A stretch of 64,000 nt of DNA from Stercorarius parasiticus (taxonomy: Eukaryota > Chordata > Aves > Charadriiformes > Stercorariidae), in assembly GCA_013396915.1 (NCBI GenBank), contig VWZL01002565.1, positions 62,001 through 126,000 of the forward strand. Direction: 5' to 3'. Of this stretch, positions 12,326 to 25,440 are shown piece by piece; the stretch's first letter is position 1; each line of letters opens with the position of its first letter. Both the position numbers and the translations under genes were made by a program. The notes below the pieces were generated by a model that was not told the DNA's origin, did not search any database, and saw only the letters and a list, made by a program, of their open reading frames with translations.

Positions 12326-15300
12326 TTCCATATTAAATGAAAGCAGCTATAACTCAGTTCGTCATACTTAATTTTGGGATGCTAACTAACTTCAGGCAAC
12401 TTAGATAAAGTGTAGGTTAGAAGGAAATAACCACAGTTCCCTACATAATCAATATCAGTACCTGCTTGTTTTCAGCATGTATAGAGACAGTTTGCCATGA
12501 TCTGAACATGTTGACATATAAACATACTTTATAGGTTTCTAAACCAGGGACAGTTTAGGAGATGCTTTATGCGCAGCTTAGATTTTCATTATTCCAGAGT
12601 GCAGCAGTGTTCAGAAGGCAGAATAAAATCAGTCAGAAAAGTCAATGTTGTATCCATGTCTTTCTTATGAGTTTCATTTGCTGTACTTGCGCGTCAATAT
12701 CCCAGTATCTCTGGTAAGGGTCAGTCTGGACCCCCAAATCTTGTTGGATTTAGTCCTGAGCCCTTGTGTTAACAAATAATTAAATAAATAAATAATTGTT
12801 ATATTTGGTGGATTTGAGTCTGGTACTAAGCCTCATGAGCTTAAAAACTTATTTCATACTGGTTTACTTAGGACAATTGTCCTGGGTACAGAAAATCAAG
12901 CAAATAAACAAGGGAAAAAACAATTGTATATTTTTACTTTGTTTTCCCCTAAGGGAGAGTATAGTTTCCAAACTAGATATTGCAGGAATTGTTGCTAGGA
13001 ACAAATTAGTAATTGTAGCCTTGTTCTTCAGTTCAATTCATTATCTGGAAAAGTGTGTAAGCCACACAAGAAAAACGCGTAAGTACTTAATGCAACAGTG
13101 TTGGAGTCAAGTAACAGTGATGACTGCTGAGAATTAACAGAACAGTGTGATAATATGTTTTGGGATTAATAAAACAAAACATGGCTGTTTGATAGGATTG
13201 AGAACAGTAGGAAAGGGTTTGGTAGGCGGAGAGGATTAGCTCTCAGAGAACGTGTCTACCTGATGCATTTCAGCACTGCAATGTGGCAGAGGTGCCAGAA
13301 GCGCTACTGATACGAGGTATGGCACACTTACAGGCTAATATACCTGTTCCTCCGTTATTCTGCATCAATATGGTTCTCTCTATATGATGCTGTATTGTCT
13401 CATATAAACATATCTTTACATTTCACAAACAAGATACTAGAAAAGAGGCTGTGGGAGAAAATGCTTCATCAACAGGAAAGCAGCTTCAGTGTCCTGCTAT
13501 GTTTTCTTTTCACAGAAGTCAACAGCACGTTTCCTGATGACTTTGGTGGTGCACAATCAGATTGCTGGTGTGCAGGTGATTCAAAGAAAAAGTACCAATA
13601 TTAGCAAAATATGTGGCTACATGGATTATAAAGGTTGTTTCATCCATCAAAGTCAATTTTGGTTGATAAACTAAAAAAAGCTGAAAAGCCTGCAAAAGTA
13701 CAACCCCTACAAGTAAATATATGAAGAGTAAATTAGTTACTTGTCATTCCAGTTTCTGTGACCACTTATTATATACGTAAGTCCTCCTCCAACAATTGCT
13801 TTCTTATAACTGCATCTAGGGAACATGCATAAAGAAAATATAAACTACAAGCTTGTAGCAGTGGAAATGTAGTTTATTTCTTTGCTGAAGTATGGAAGTG
13901 TAGGTAGCTTGTTTTGATACCACAAAATCAATTCAGCTCTTTTGCTGTGAAAAACTACCAGTTTTTGCTTAGCAAGTACTTGTGAATTTGATTTATTGTG
14001 AAATTTCTCTATTTCACAGCAAAATAGCTTTTCTTTTTTTTATTTTTTTTTTTTATGTGAAATGGCAAGTTTCCAAGTCTACAAACTGCCTTTCATTTTT
14101 ATGGAAACTAAGAAAACACTTGAAGTGAAAGAGATCTATTTATCCTTTTTACACAGATTTCACTCAGATACCTTCATTGCCTCCTTTCAAGTTTGTTGGG
14201 GTTTTTTTCCTTATTAATTTCTAATGAGATTTTCCTCACTTCCTTTTTTTTATGAAAACTTTTGGAAATGTAAACTGTCTTTTAAATTTAATTCCTTTAC
14301 TTTTTTCCTTATTATTTTTATATTTCTTACAAATGTATTAATGGCAGATTTATATTCTTTGTGCGGTCAGTTGTTAAAGACATCCATGAATTGCACAATA
14401 GGGATAAGGGAAGGCATAAACAATTCTGTCTATAAAGAATTATAATTCGTAGACAAGCATCATACCCCCATGTAACTTTAATGACAGGAGATCTGCCCAG
14501 GGACAATACATGAAAAGACTAGCAATTTGGGTGTTGATAACATAATGTTTGATATCTGTGGTTAACATAAAATACTATAATAATCTTGAAATTAATGGGA
14601 TGACTTCAATTTAGGCAACGTTGGCTAGTTTATTAACTGTAATATATTAGCAATATATTGCCAGAATTGACTTAGTTGTCACAGTAATTGGTAAAACTGC
14701 AAAAACTGAGAAGGAGTACCCCCAGAAACATAACTGAGACTCAAGAAATAATGGCTTAATTTTAATGGAATACAGCATATGAGACAGTAAACAAATCACA
14801 TATAAAGCATAAAAATACAGATATCTGTTCATATTAGGCATAGTTTAACTTTTGACACTGTTATCATTCTCAAATCAGTATAAACCGGTTTGGGAACAAG
14901 ACAGACATTAACTTAAGAAAAAAAAAGGTTTGTTTTCAAATGTATTTTTTTTTTAATAAGGTGTTTGCATGTTAAGTTTACCTTATCATCAGTTTTACAC
15001 TACCAACATTTTTCATTGTCAGTTTTGGACATTTTAATTATTCACTGGGTGTCTTACAAACATTGATCAGCTATTATCAAGTCATAATACATGTCTACAT
15101 TTGTGGTTTTTATAGTTTTGCAAAAGTCTTGCAAGTATAACTTTCAGGTTATGCAGTTTTCATGACCTGGTTTCAGAAAAATGTCTAAAACATCTGCTAG
15201 CTCCTCCTGGTTAAATATTTATATGGTGATTTATAACAAATAGTCATCTAAAATCCTGTTATATTAACTGATAGTAAAAGAAAATTGTATTTTTAACTAT

Positions 15301-16029
15301 GTATAAATTCTAAGCACAAATGTATTTATTATCAGTTGTATGTGTAAGGTAATATTCATTTTTATTTTCTGAGTCAACTCTAATTATCCTGTAACAACAT
15401 GTGACTTCCGGTGCAACTAAGATCCATATGCTTTGGTATGAAAGCTAAGAAAAAATTATAGAAAAAAATTCTGATCTGGCTTTACAATGATTTTTTTGAG
15501 GGAAGAAACAAGTCACAATATATTATTTTTTTTTGTATGATTAATTTTATGCTGTTCTAAAAGCTACATTACAAGGAGATGTATACTTGGTGAACTACCT
15601 TCACGGGATTTTCCAGATCTTGTAGCCCACCTCTATGTTCTGTTCATAAAATATTGTTGTTTTGTTAGTTGTTTTGGTTTTTTTTATAATTAATAAACAG
15701 CACTCTTACTAGCATTTAAGTTTCAAGTGATTTTTGTTCCTGTTTACTGAAAGCAGGCAAAACAAGTAGAACATTATATGCATATTGTTTACTGCCCTTT
15801 TTCCATGTATTACTTTCTATTTTCAATAAGAAGAGTAAACAAAGGTGCAGGGAGTAGCAGAGGATGCAGGGTGATGTGGAAAAGAGAGACCTCAAAAACC
15901 ACAGAAGAGGACAGCAGGGTGTCCAGCCCAAGTCTATGCACACAGATAAGGAAGTACCTTATGGGTAATTATGGGAAGTGGATTCTCCTAGGGATTCCCT
16001 TGTGGGTTTCCCATACAGGAACAGCATCA
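12326..16029. other. AT-rich non-coding DNA
   Basis: No gene recognised. Several T-rich runs are present (14031-14054, 14945-14955). The open frames here (for example 12796-13137, 113 aa) lack recognisable domains. Confidence 0.55.
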
Positions 16030-16815
16030 TGGGGAAAGCTCTACTATCTTCTTCTCCCAGCAAGGGAAGGTGCAATGCTGGACCTCACAGTTACAAATAG
16101 GAAAGATATGGTCTGAGAGGTAAAGGCCAGGGGCAGCTTTGGCTGCAATGATCATGAGATGGTGGAGTTCAGGATCCTGAAAGGAAGAAACCAGGCAAAA
16201 AGCAGGATCACAACCCTGGACTTCATGAGAGCAAACTTTGATCTTCTCAGGGACTTTCTCAGAAGAAAGTCTCCCATGGGAGACTGTCCTGGAGAGAAGA
16301 GATGTTCAGAAGAGCTGAAAACAAAGGCAACAGGAGACCTGCATGGATGAACAAGGAGCTCTTGAATAAACCCAGACATAAAAAGGAATCCTACAAGAGG
16401 TGGAAGTAAAACCAGTTGATCTGGAAGGAATATAGAGACATCATCTAAGCAACGTAAGAAAGAAATTAGGAAAGCAAAAGCCCACCTAGAAATTGGTAAG
16501 AGACATGAAAGGCAACAAGAAGGGCTTCTACAATTATATCAATAGCAAAAGGAAGACAAGGGAAAATGTGAGTCCGTTGCTGAATGGGGCAAGAGTCCTG
16601 GTGACAATAAATACACAAAAAAGGCCAAAGTATTCCCAAAGTACTCAGTGCCTTTTTTGCGTCAGCCTTTACTATTAAGACCAGCCTTTGGGAATACCAT
16701 GCCCCCAGAACTTGTAGGAAAGTGTAGCACAAAAGCTTTACCCACGGAGGAGAAGGATCCAGTTAGGGTAAAATTTTTTTCCAGCTTCAGGCAACCTGTG
16801 ATTCTGTGATTCTGA
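16030..16815 (+). mobile_element. CR1-type LINE, internal ORF2 piece joined to a tail
   Basis: Plus-strand translation matches the CR1 ORF2 segment from the end of the endonuclease to the start of the reverse transcriptase. Landmarks are REGAMLDLTVTNRKD (16066-16110), NDHEMVEFRILKGRNQ (about 16148-16195), TTLDFMRANFDLLRDFLR (about 16218-16270), an IRKAKAHLEI block (about 16468-16497) and an NKKGFYNYINSKRK block (16515-16556). Stops and frameshifts break it repeatedly. It then ends at two copies of the CR1 tail octamer (CTGTGATTCTGTGATTCTG, 16796-16814), with essentially the whole reverse transcriptase domain missing. The left edge is approximate; similarity may begin nearer 15840. Confidence 0.85.
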
Positions 16816-19359
16816 CAAATACATACCTTCCTTTTTTTTATTATGTACTGTTAAAATGCCAATAAATAATTTTGTTGTTGCTATACTATGCTGAGGGAGA
16901 GGAAAAAACTGTTTCCTAAAGCCTCTAATAGTTTCAGCCACCAGTTTCTATCCCAGACATGTCAACATATACATATATGCACAGTGATTTCTTCTCTCAT
17001 TAAGTTTTTAAAAGTTACTGGCTTCGTTGAATTACAGCATCCATTTATAAATGATGTATAGAAGGAAATATCGTTTCCTATGTATGGTGCACACTGAGAA
17101 TGCAGTGCTTTGCACTTATTTGGGATGTGCTATTTGCTGTAATTTTAGGTGAATTAAGAGATACCGATAACAGGTCTTGCCAGCCCAAAAGATATAAAAC
17201 AATTATTATTATTATTTTTAACTTTTAGGAAGTAGATTACCTTTTATTGGTTAAGTTGACATTTTTTCTTCCTTTGCTATGATCACTAGGTAGTCTTTAG
17301 TTGTTTTTTTCTTTGTTTGTTTTGTTTGGGTTTTTTTTGTTTGGCTTTTTTTTTAAACTAACTAAAACTTTGACAAAGGTAAAGACTGACCAGTGAGACA
17401 ACTATAGTAATGACTAAATCTTGACAGGATTCAAAACTGGGGTGTTTTTACTATCTGATTTTCAGGCCAAACTTCTTAAAGTACAGAAGAAAGGGTAATA
17501 CAAATAAAACACAAGGGAGAGAAGGAAAGTTTTCATTTTTACTGCATTCAATTAAATAAACCGTGATCCTATAAGAATTCAGTTTTCCTTTTCTGATTGC
17601 AGATGTTCATCTGTGAGTTAATAGTTACCAACTTCTAAGTTATTCAGATGCAAATCAGGTGTAATTCATCCCACCTAAACATGAAATCCACAGTGAAAAT
17701 ATCTTTGCAGATCCCCTTTATCACAAATGGAGGATAATTTCTTTAAGTCTTGAGTCATCTCATTGATTTTAGGATGTCTAATTTTGGATGAAATTAATTT
17801 CACCCTAGAAGTGACTACTAAGTTATTTTAACTACTACTGTTAAGTGCCTGTGTTAACTAAAAATTTAGTGACCATAACTTACTGCTGTATAGAAGAACT
17901 ACAATAGAAACACTGAGAGTTAAAAAGTTGTATTCCAATCCCACTTTCAGTCAGATTCATCTTGCCCATTCAGCCAAAAATGAAAGTATGGTACTAATGT
18001 GTTGGAGCTGAATTTAGAAATAGAGATGGTCCTGTATGCCCCAAAGTACATGTTGTGGCTTCTAAACCACTTTTTAAGTGTGGGTGTGTTTTTCCAGGGA
18101 ACTTAAAGAGGAACAAGGCTTAAGCGCTTTTTCTCCGGTCAATAAAGTTTATTGTTTAACCCTGGGATTTTCTTGCTTAGATTCTCAATTTTAGATTGTT
18201 TCAAGCAAGAAGCATAGCACTCTTTGACGCTTAGTTTTACCTGCCACATTCTAAGGGAAAGGGAGTATCCTCACAAAAGGTTCTGAGCTCAGCTGCAGAA
18301 CTGACTTTTCTTTGAGTGACTATTATTTTATGTAAAGTATAGTTAAAATCGGAGCAGTGCAAGTGAAGTCCTTTTGTGTACATAACCCCTAAGAAATCTA
18401 CTTGAGAACTACAAAGGAAAATACAGTATAGATAAAACTGCAAAGTATAATTGATAGACCAAATCAGGATGCCTTCCTGGATTTCTATGCTCCTTTTTTG
18501 GGGGGCAAAAAAACCCTCAAGATTTAGATACAATATAGAATGCCTTAAAACTGAGATAGACATACATACGGAATTTATAGCATGCCTGAAAAAAAGGTAC
18601 ATGTAAATTTCAAGACAGAAAGGTGCACACCAGCTGACAGAAAGTAAATTACGTGGTCCTGATACAATAGAATTTTAAGTTTTTCCTCATTATGTTCAGT
18701 AAGAGCAAGCCAATGCTTTGAGAATGGCTGAGGCTGGATTAAAAAGAGGTGAAACACTGAAAGAATACAAACAATCCTTTTAATTGCAGAGAAGCATCAA
18801 GCCAGGCTATCTATGCCTTCAGGAGAAAGAAATAAATTGTTTTAAAAGTTGATCCAAACTCTCTTCTTTGTTGGCAACTTTGCAACAGTAGTAGTTCATG
18901 ACCTTGTGACCAGAAGGGTTAACTGTTTTCATCCCTCCATTGCTAGTCTCCCTGTACGACAGCCTGTTCACTTGTGATTTGTTCAGTGTGACCGTGTGAG
19001 CACTCAGTGCTTTGATCCTCCATGCTGCTATAACAAAACACGTTGACACTGGCTGAACTCCAGATGGCATGTTCATTTCAACTGGCATTGCTGCTCTTTA
19101 AAGGCTTTGGAAACATTGCTTTAACCTTATATTTCATATTCCCTTTCTAAGCCCTGTCCTGATGTGTGCCTCCATTTAACACATACTCTGTTTAAGGCTG
19201 CCTTCATTCTACATTAATTTGTTAGCTTGTTTTATCAGTATTACAAATCTTACGAAGAGCAGCTTTCTAATAAAATATTTTCTATTTCGGTGTGCGGTGT
19301 TGCTCTCAAAAGTCACTGTAAACTAGTGATATCCAGTATTTGGTATAAACAGCAAGGTT
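16816..19359. other. AT-rich non-coding DNA
   Basis: No gene recognised. It includes a T/G tract (17298-17356), an AATAAAGTTTATTG poly(A)-signal-like site (18140-18153) and a less AT-biased stretch at 18830-19090 that could be conserved non-coding DNA. Minus-strand frames up to 121 aa (18237-18602) show no domain. Confidence 0.5.
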
Positions 19360-20055
19360 TCTGCAGCAGGGGGGCTGCAGGTGTAGCCTCTGTGAGAAGA
19401 GGCCAGCAGCTCCCCTGTGCTGGACACAGCCAGTTCCAGATGGGTCCAGCCAGCTCTGCAATGGACCCACCACTGACCGTGGCTGAGCCCATCAGCAAAG
19501 CTGGTGGTGTCTCACGGAAAGCATGGTTAAGAAAGGACAAAACCCTGAGAAAAAAAAAGGAACAAAAAGGAGGCGCTCCATCGTAGAGCAAGTAACATCC
19601 CCAAAGAGCCGGTGGCCTACGGGTAACCCAGACCAGAGCAGGTACTTCCCTGGAAGGACTGCAGCCCAATGGAGGTCCCACACCAGAGCACAGTAAGTAA
19701 GAAGGGAGGCACAGCAGAAGAAAAGAGAAATAACTGAGGACAAGGAGTGGCAGAAAGAAACCACTATTCCCTGATCCCAACGTCCTGTACTGCTGGTCAC
19801 CTCACCCAAGGGACTCACATAGCCTGTGCAATAACACAGAGAGTGGAGAGTAGGAAGGGAGAGGTGCCAGGAGTGAAACTGAGCCTAGGAAAGGGAGGAG
19901 GAAAGCTGTTTCTTCTTCAGTTTTTAATGCCTGAATCATTTGTTGCTGTTGTTTGCTTTTTGGGGTTTTTTTTTGCCATTTTTTTTCTTTTTTTTTAATT
20001 AATTGGCAATACATTAAAGTAAATTCCCCAAGTCAGGAGTGCTTTACCTGTGATA
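19360..20055 (+). mobile_element. LTR-like avian interspersed repeat
   Basis: GC-richer block with motifs that, from memory, belong to a widespread avian LTR-like repeat: GGAAGGACTGCAGCCCAATGG (19653-19673), CCCACACCAGAGCA, GTGAAACTGAGCCTAGGAAAG (about 19874-19894), and near the end AATTGGCAATACATTAAAG followed by CCCCAAGTCAGGAGTG. The order and the ATTAAA site near the end suit a plus-strand LTR with its poly(A) region. No internal retroviral genes lie beside it, so it would be a solo LTR. No terminal TG...CA or target duplication could be fixed, and edges are approximate. The long minus-strand frame across it (19313-19780, 155 aa) is antisense to the repeat. Confidence 0.5.
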
Positions 20056-20619
20056 TATCCAAATCATAATGTGTGTGACAAAGTGTTCTAGAACTTGTTT
20101 TTCTTTCTTCTTACACGCATCAAAACTTGCCAGACATGTAGAGGATGCCACAATGGACTCTCAGGCAAAATGATAAAACAAATGTTCTATCCCAGTATCA
20201 TGGTTACTGTTGTTAGTGGCATTATCACCCATATCAGAGTAAGTATTCTGATTGGGAGAAGTCTGTAAAAAAACATTAGTTATCTTATTGGGTAAACCCT
20301 GTGCTGACGTGTTGTTTGGTTTTTTTTTGTTTTTTTTTCCCTCACTGAATAAAATAATGAAAAGCTCACAATTTTGGGGGGAAAAAAGTCAGAAATTAAA
20401 TTATTTTTTGTATTTGAGGCAATAAAACTTACTTGGTAAATATTTCAAGAGTCAATCTGCTGTTTCTACCTCTGATACTCTTGGAAAACTGAAAGTATAT
20501 CAGAGTAATATGTGAGGAATCAATTCTAACTTCATTTCCTTTGTTCTTGAGCAAGACTGAAAAATCTGGGGATACGGATTAAAGACTGTGCCATTTATAC
20601 AACACTTCCCTTTGCTTCC
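20056..20619. other. AT-rich non-coding DNA
   Basis: Nothing recognised apart from a T/G tract at 20315-20341. Confidence 0.5.
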
Positions 20620-20950
20620 GAGACAGCTTTTAGCTGTCTACATGGGCATTGCTATTTGCGATCTAATGCCAATATAGATGCCCTGGAGTATGCAACACAT
20701 CAGTATGGCCGAAGATGATAAGGGACCTTCCACATGTGGGAGGCCAACAGCATTTGGAGGCAGCAGCTGGCATCCACGCAGCTAAAACAGACACCTGTGT
20801 TCAGGCAACTGAATCTTAGCCTGATGTCTCCTCTGTATGTAAATGACATACTAGCCTGGGGAAAGGAGCTTCACCACCACAGTATTGTAATACTAATGTG
20901 CCACAATATAATGACAAGTGAACTCCTAATCACAGCTGCATAGGAAATAG
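20620..20950 (-). repeat. Old interspersed repeat, unnamed family (reverse copy)
   Basis: GTTCAGGCAACTGAATC (20799-20815) is the reverse complement, at 16 of 17 bases, of GATTCAGTTGCCTAAAC at 34516-34532. The stretch is less AT-rich than its flanks. I infer a reverse-orientation copy of the family also seen at 30880-31290 and 34430-34850. The limits are estimates. Confidence 0.35.
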
Positions 20951-23900
20951 TTCTCTGCCCACTGAGAGGGACTGAAAGAAGAAACAAAAAATTTGTGACA
21001 ACAAAAAATGATATCTTGCCAGAAAATTACATAAAAAGTCAAAGATATTTAAATGTAAAAACCCCCAAAAGTACAAATAAAAACATGTGTCTGAATCTTG
21101 AAAATCTTGAAACATTCTAGTTTTGCAGGTTTTAAAATCTTTTTTATCTTTTACCTCTTCTATCTGAAAGACAGAATTAAAAAAAAAAAGAACTTATCAT
21201 TTTAAAGGTCATAATGCGATGCAACAATTTCGAACCTGAAGAGACATATCATTTTTCACCACTCCTATGTTCAGTAATGAGTGGTATTCTTTTAGAATCA
21301 TAGATCAACATTAATATTTTCATTTGAATTATGGATTAATTTCTGAAGTGAAGCACTGATGTTGTGATCAGCCTGAAGTTTGGTTCACATATTTGAGCAA
21401 TCTTATAGAACATGATAAAAACAATACAAAATAATAAAATTTAGTAAAATAATAAAATATGATAAAATTAAACGAGGAGATACGCTTACCTAATGTGCTC
21501 TTCAGTTCATGGGATTGAGCTATAGCCAGTCTGAAGAAGACCCGAAATGGATACAGTGTGGATGTTGGGAGCTCAACACCAAATGCTTGCACTGTACAGA
21601 GAGCCAAATATAATTGAGCCAAAATAATTGCTGATGTATCTGTAACCATAGGCAATGATGTGAGCTGTTTCTCTCTGTGTCCTTTTTGGTTAGGTGCATT
21701 CCTCTCTGGGTTGAATGAAGAGTAAAATACCAAGGTAATTATGAAAAGGCAGCCTCAAATTTCAGAGATTTCTGCTATTCCTGTTCCCTAAATCTTCCCC
21801 TGGGGGGAGGGGAAAGTTAAAAAACCAAACTAAAAAAAAAAAAACAAAAAAACCCAAAACTCCTTAGTTCACAAAATCCTTCAAAACTTTCAACTTCTGA
21901 GTTGTTAATGTTTTTTCCTCATGTTAGGTGGGAGGAAGAGAACTAGTTCAGGTCTACAGAGGTTAAAAGGCCTAGGGCCAAGCTTACCATCATCTCTCTG
22001 TCTGTGGACCACTTCTCTCCCTTGGGAATGAGCCATCAATGACAATTAAGTTGTCACAGATCACAAGCTAGTAACATGCTGACACTTTTTTGGATTCCTC
22101 AGTACTATCCTATTTAGGTCCCATGCCTCCTCATGTTGCCTTTTGGGAGGGTCTAGGTCATAGCATTATTTTTGCTGTAAATACAGTCTTTTTAGTCTGT
22201 AGTCTTTGCAAGACTTCTTTATTCATATTGTAGATCATGAGTGTGGTTTGGTGTCTGTGGCTCTGCAGACAACAGTTTCCCAGGGAGTAGCCAGCCACTG
22301 CAAAGCACAAATATCTTTATTTAAAACTTAAGTATGACAGAAGGAAGCATATTATAAAAAATAAACAGCATAAATACCTGACTACTAGTTAATACCCATC
22401 TAACTGCAGAGTCTATCAAAACCTCAAAGTGAGTATATGACTCCAATCCAGATTAGTAGAGTATGTCTGCATATTTGTGTTTCTGACACATTTTGCTGTC
22501 AGGCTTCCTAAGACAGCAAAGCTATTCCCTTCAGGAAGTAAAAATTTAAAAGAGCTCAGAATTTATACAAACAATATTGTGAATAGGCTTGTGATTTTTG
22601 TTCCTGAACCCTCAGGAATACTGTAGTACTTGACAATCATTAGAAATCCTGTAAAAAATACAGATCATATAAAAATATTGAAACTTCAGCTGTCATATGC
22701 CCTGTGGTGTGCATTTACAGTGTTTAATGTGGACCAACTATTGCAGATCCCTAAATCAGGAATGCAGGTTCTTTCATAGTGAAATTCACAACACCTAAAA
22801 AGAACCTACATCTCTCTATTGACTAAATAAAAGCTTTGGCACTGAACGGATAAGCTTAATGTTAGATATTATGAATACCTCCTCTCCCCTCTGTCAACAG
22901 CATTTATCACAATTTAATACAATATATGTGAATATATTGTGAATAACAATATATTGTTTCCAAAGAGCAAATTTGTGACATTGTGTCATGAGCTTTTTAT
23001 TTTTTTTTTTAAAACATTGACAAAAAACTCTTTAAAAAAAATTCTTTGAGAATATATTCATCTATTTACTTTTTTTGCTTAGTATGAAGGTCAAGTTTTG
23101 AAGCATAACGAAAGGGCTTTTGAAGGTCAAAGGGCAACATGGCATTATCAACAGTAAGTCTTTTAGAAAACTGTTTTCATACTTTGCTCAGCTTTTTCCC
23201 CTTTAAATGAAAGGAAAATAGATTGTTTAGTGAGAAAGGGAAAAAAGGAGGGAGTACAATGAAACTGTCTACTATTGATCCTGTTAGTGATCAGTGAAGA
23301 GGTGGCATTTACCCCAAATGTTATTGTCAAACAGAAATGGAGAAAGGAAAAACAATTACAAAAGTGATATGAACTTACTCATGCAATGCCAAAATAATGA
23401 CCCCCCACCCCCACCAAAAATGTTATGCCCCATACCATCTCCTAATATTTCACTTCTATCTTTCAGGGAATAGGTGGCCTTCTGAAATATGAATTCCTGT
23501 AATGACCAGTATCTTGGAGGATTTGTGCAGGTTACTTCATTTGATGTAAGCTGTTTAGAAATGCCAAGAATTAGTATTGTTATTACTGCGAGAAAAAAGA
23601 CTAAATGTATGCTCTTAGAAAGGGAGCATGAAATACTCCTCTCTTTATCCAGTCCAGAAAAGTGCAGGGTTTGTTTTGGTTTGGTTTATTTTGTTTGTTG
23701 GGTTTTTTGGTTGGTTGATTGGTTGGTTTGGTTTTCGTTTTTAAAATTCCCTTAGGGTTCAATCCCATTAGTTCTACACTAGAATTTAGTGGGGTTTACA
23801 GCACTAAAGTTTTATTGCTTTGTATTTGTCAATATTACATTCAATACCCTCTGTGACAACATATTTATGAATCAAATCTAAATCCCTTTTAAGTTTAGCT

Positions 23901-24475
23901 GTCTGTATGGTCTTCATTCATCATCTTTCATTTTTTTGTCTTCAGAAAATGCAACTAGACTGCAGTTGTTCTTTGTGTTTGTCGATCATCTTTCTAAATT
24001 AAAGTACATATATGCACAGCAGACTTTAAAGCACTAGCCTCTGTAGACTTGAAATAACACTTTCTCTAGTTTGACATAGCTTCTTTCACAGGAACTATCT
24101 ATAGCCACTGTTATGCTATTTTTCCACCTGTTCTGTAACTCTGCCCATGTCCTGCCCTGAATCCTTGCTTCATCTTGGAGATTAAGCAGGAACTTGTCAT
24201 GTGGAATGTTACAAAAGGCTTTCTGAAAAATCGAAATATATTATGTCATCTGCTGTGCCCTTAGCAACCCTGTCAGTACACCTTTGTGTAAATTCTTCTC
24301 CCCAAAAATGCAACAAACAAAAACACTGAGAAAATTATTGAAGACATAATTAATAGCTCTTTATTTACAGACAACTGATTATATAGGGCACCCGCTCTGC
24401 CAGAAAGTTGCCTTCAAAACACTCCAGTCTGCATTTCCCATAACAATCCCCATTAATAGTAGTGACGACACTAAT
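20951..24475. other. AT-rich non-coding DNA
   Basis: No gene recognised. It holds A/C-rich tracts (21818-21865), a short hairpin and palindrome of ACAATATATTGT type (22919-22957), a C-rich run (23401-23417) and a T/G tract (23668-23744). Confidence 0.5.
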
Positions 24476-24503
24476 AGTAATAATAATAACAATAATAATA
24501 ATT
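24476..24503. repeat. (AAT)n microsatellite, interrupted
   Basis: About nine AAT units with one C interruption. Confidence 0.85.
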
Positions 24504-24559
24504 CAGTGCTTCTTATCTACTGCATTTCCATGTCTAATCTGTTTGATAACTCCAGAAAA

Positions 24560-25440
24560 ACCCTGTTTTCACAGGTAGGCCAATCAAAAAAATGCAAATG
24601 TATTCAAATGTTTAATTGGCTGGCAACTTAGTAAGTGTCCATAAAACATGGCTGCTCCTTAATCAGAAGACAAGAATAAGCTGTCATACGTTGTTATCCA
24701 CTTGCTGTTTGAAAACCAAAGCTCTGAGGCAAAGACGATGCTTTTCTTTTATTACCATGCCCCAACTTGGAATGAGCCAAGAAAAGAGACAGAGCAGATA
24801 ACGGACCCCATTCATGAATGCAAAAGGTTATTTCTGAGTGGTAATTGCATTGTTTATGCCAGCAAAAATCGCATAACTCCCATTCTCTATACAAATTACA
24901 TGTTTTCTATGCTTCATTGGACATTTTACATAGACCATAAATGGAGCTTTTGCAATAGGTGGTACAAAGACTGCTATCAGAGCCAGTCTAAGCCTCATTA
25001 TTAAGTCTGGATGAAGCATTTGGCTTTCTTCAGGTTTTCAGAAAAGTTAACTGAATCCAAAACTCCCTTTATGGCTTCTCTTTTTATTTCTTTTCTGATA
25101 TTAGTTTCCTGAGTTTTTTTTAATGAAATGAAAATGGAGTTTTTCCAACCAAAGCTGTTCTAATTGCTTTAAGACACAGATCAGAGCTTAATGCGATCCA
25201 TTAAATGTTGCCAGCCTGGGACTGGCAGAGGGCTTCATGTGCTGACTGCACAGCAGGCCTGCTTGGCCAAGGAAAAGGTCAGGCAGTTGCACAAAGCCAA
25301 AACACAGCACAACAAAACTTGTCAGCTGTATTGCTGCTGTGAACATGGGGAGGTCATGTGAAAGGAACTTCCATTTCCCAATCCAAGTGCTGATAAAGTG
25401 GTATCCAATCACCTCCACATGGTGCTATAGATTAACCTTT
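24560..25440. other. Candidate conserved non-coding stretch
   Basis: Two blocks (about 24590-25020 and 25180-25440) have balanced composition, no simple repeats and no recognisable mobile element. They contain a consensus POU octamer ATGCAAAT (24592-24599) and the 12-bp palindrome CATTCATGAATG (24809-24820). This resembles vertebrate conserved non-coding elements, but only an alignment can show conservation. Open frames here (24702-25004, 24828-25019) overlap on both strands and show no domain. Confidence 0.3.

Noticed and set aside
19313..19780. 155-codon open frame on the minus strand, among the longest in the window, with hydrophobic stretches
   Set aside because: It is antisense to the GC-richer LTR-like repeat, overlaps other open frames, and shows no protein family motif.
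23401..23417. C-rich run as a G-quadruplex candidate
   Set aside because: It cannot supply four separate G3 runs within allowed loop lengths.
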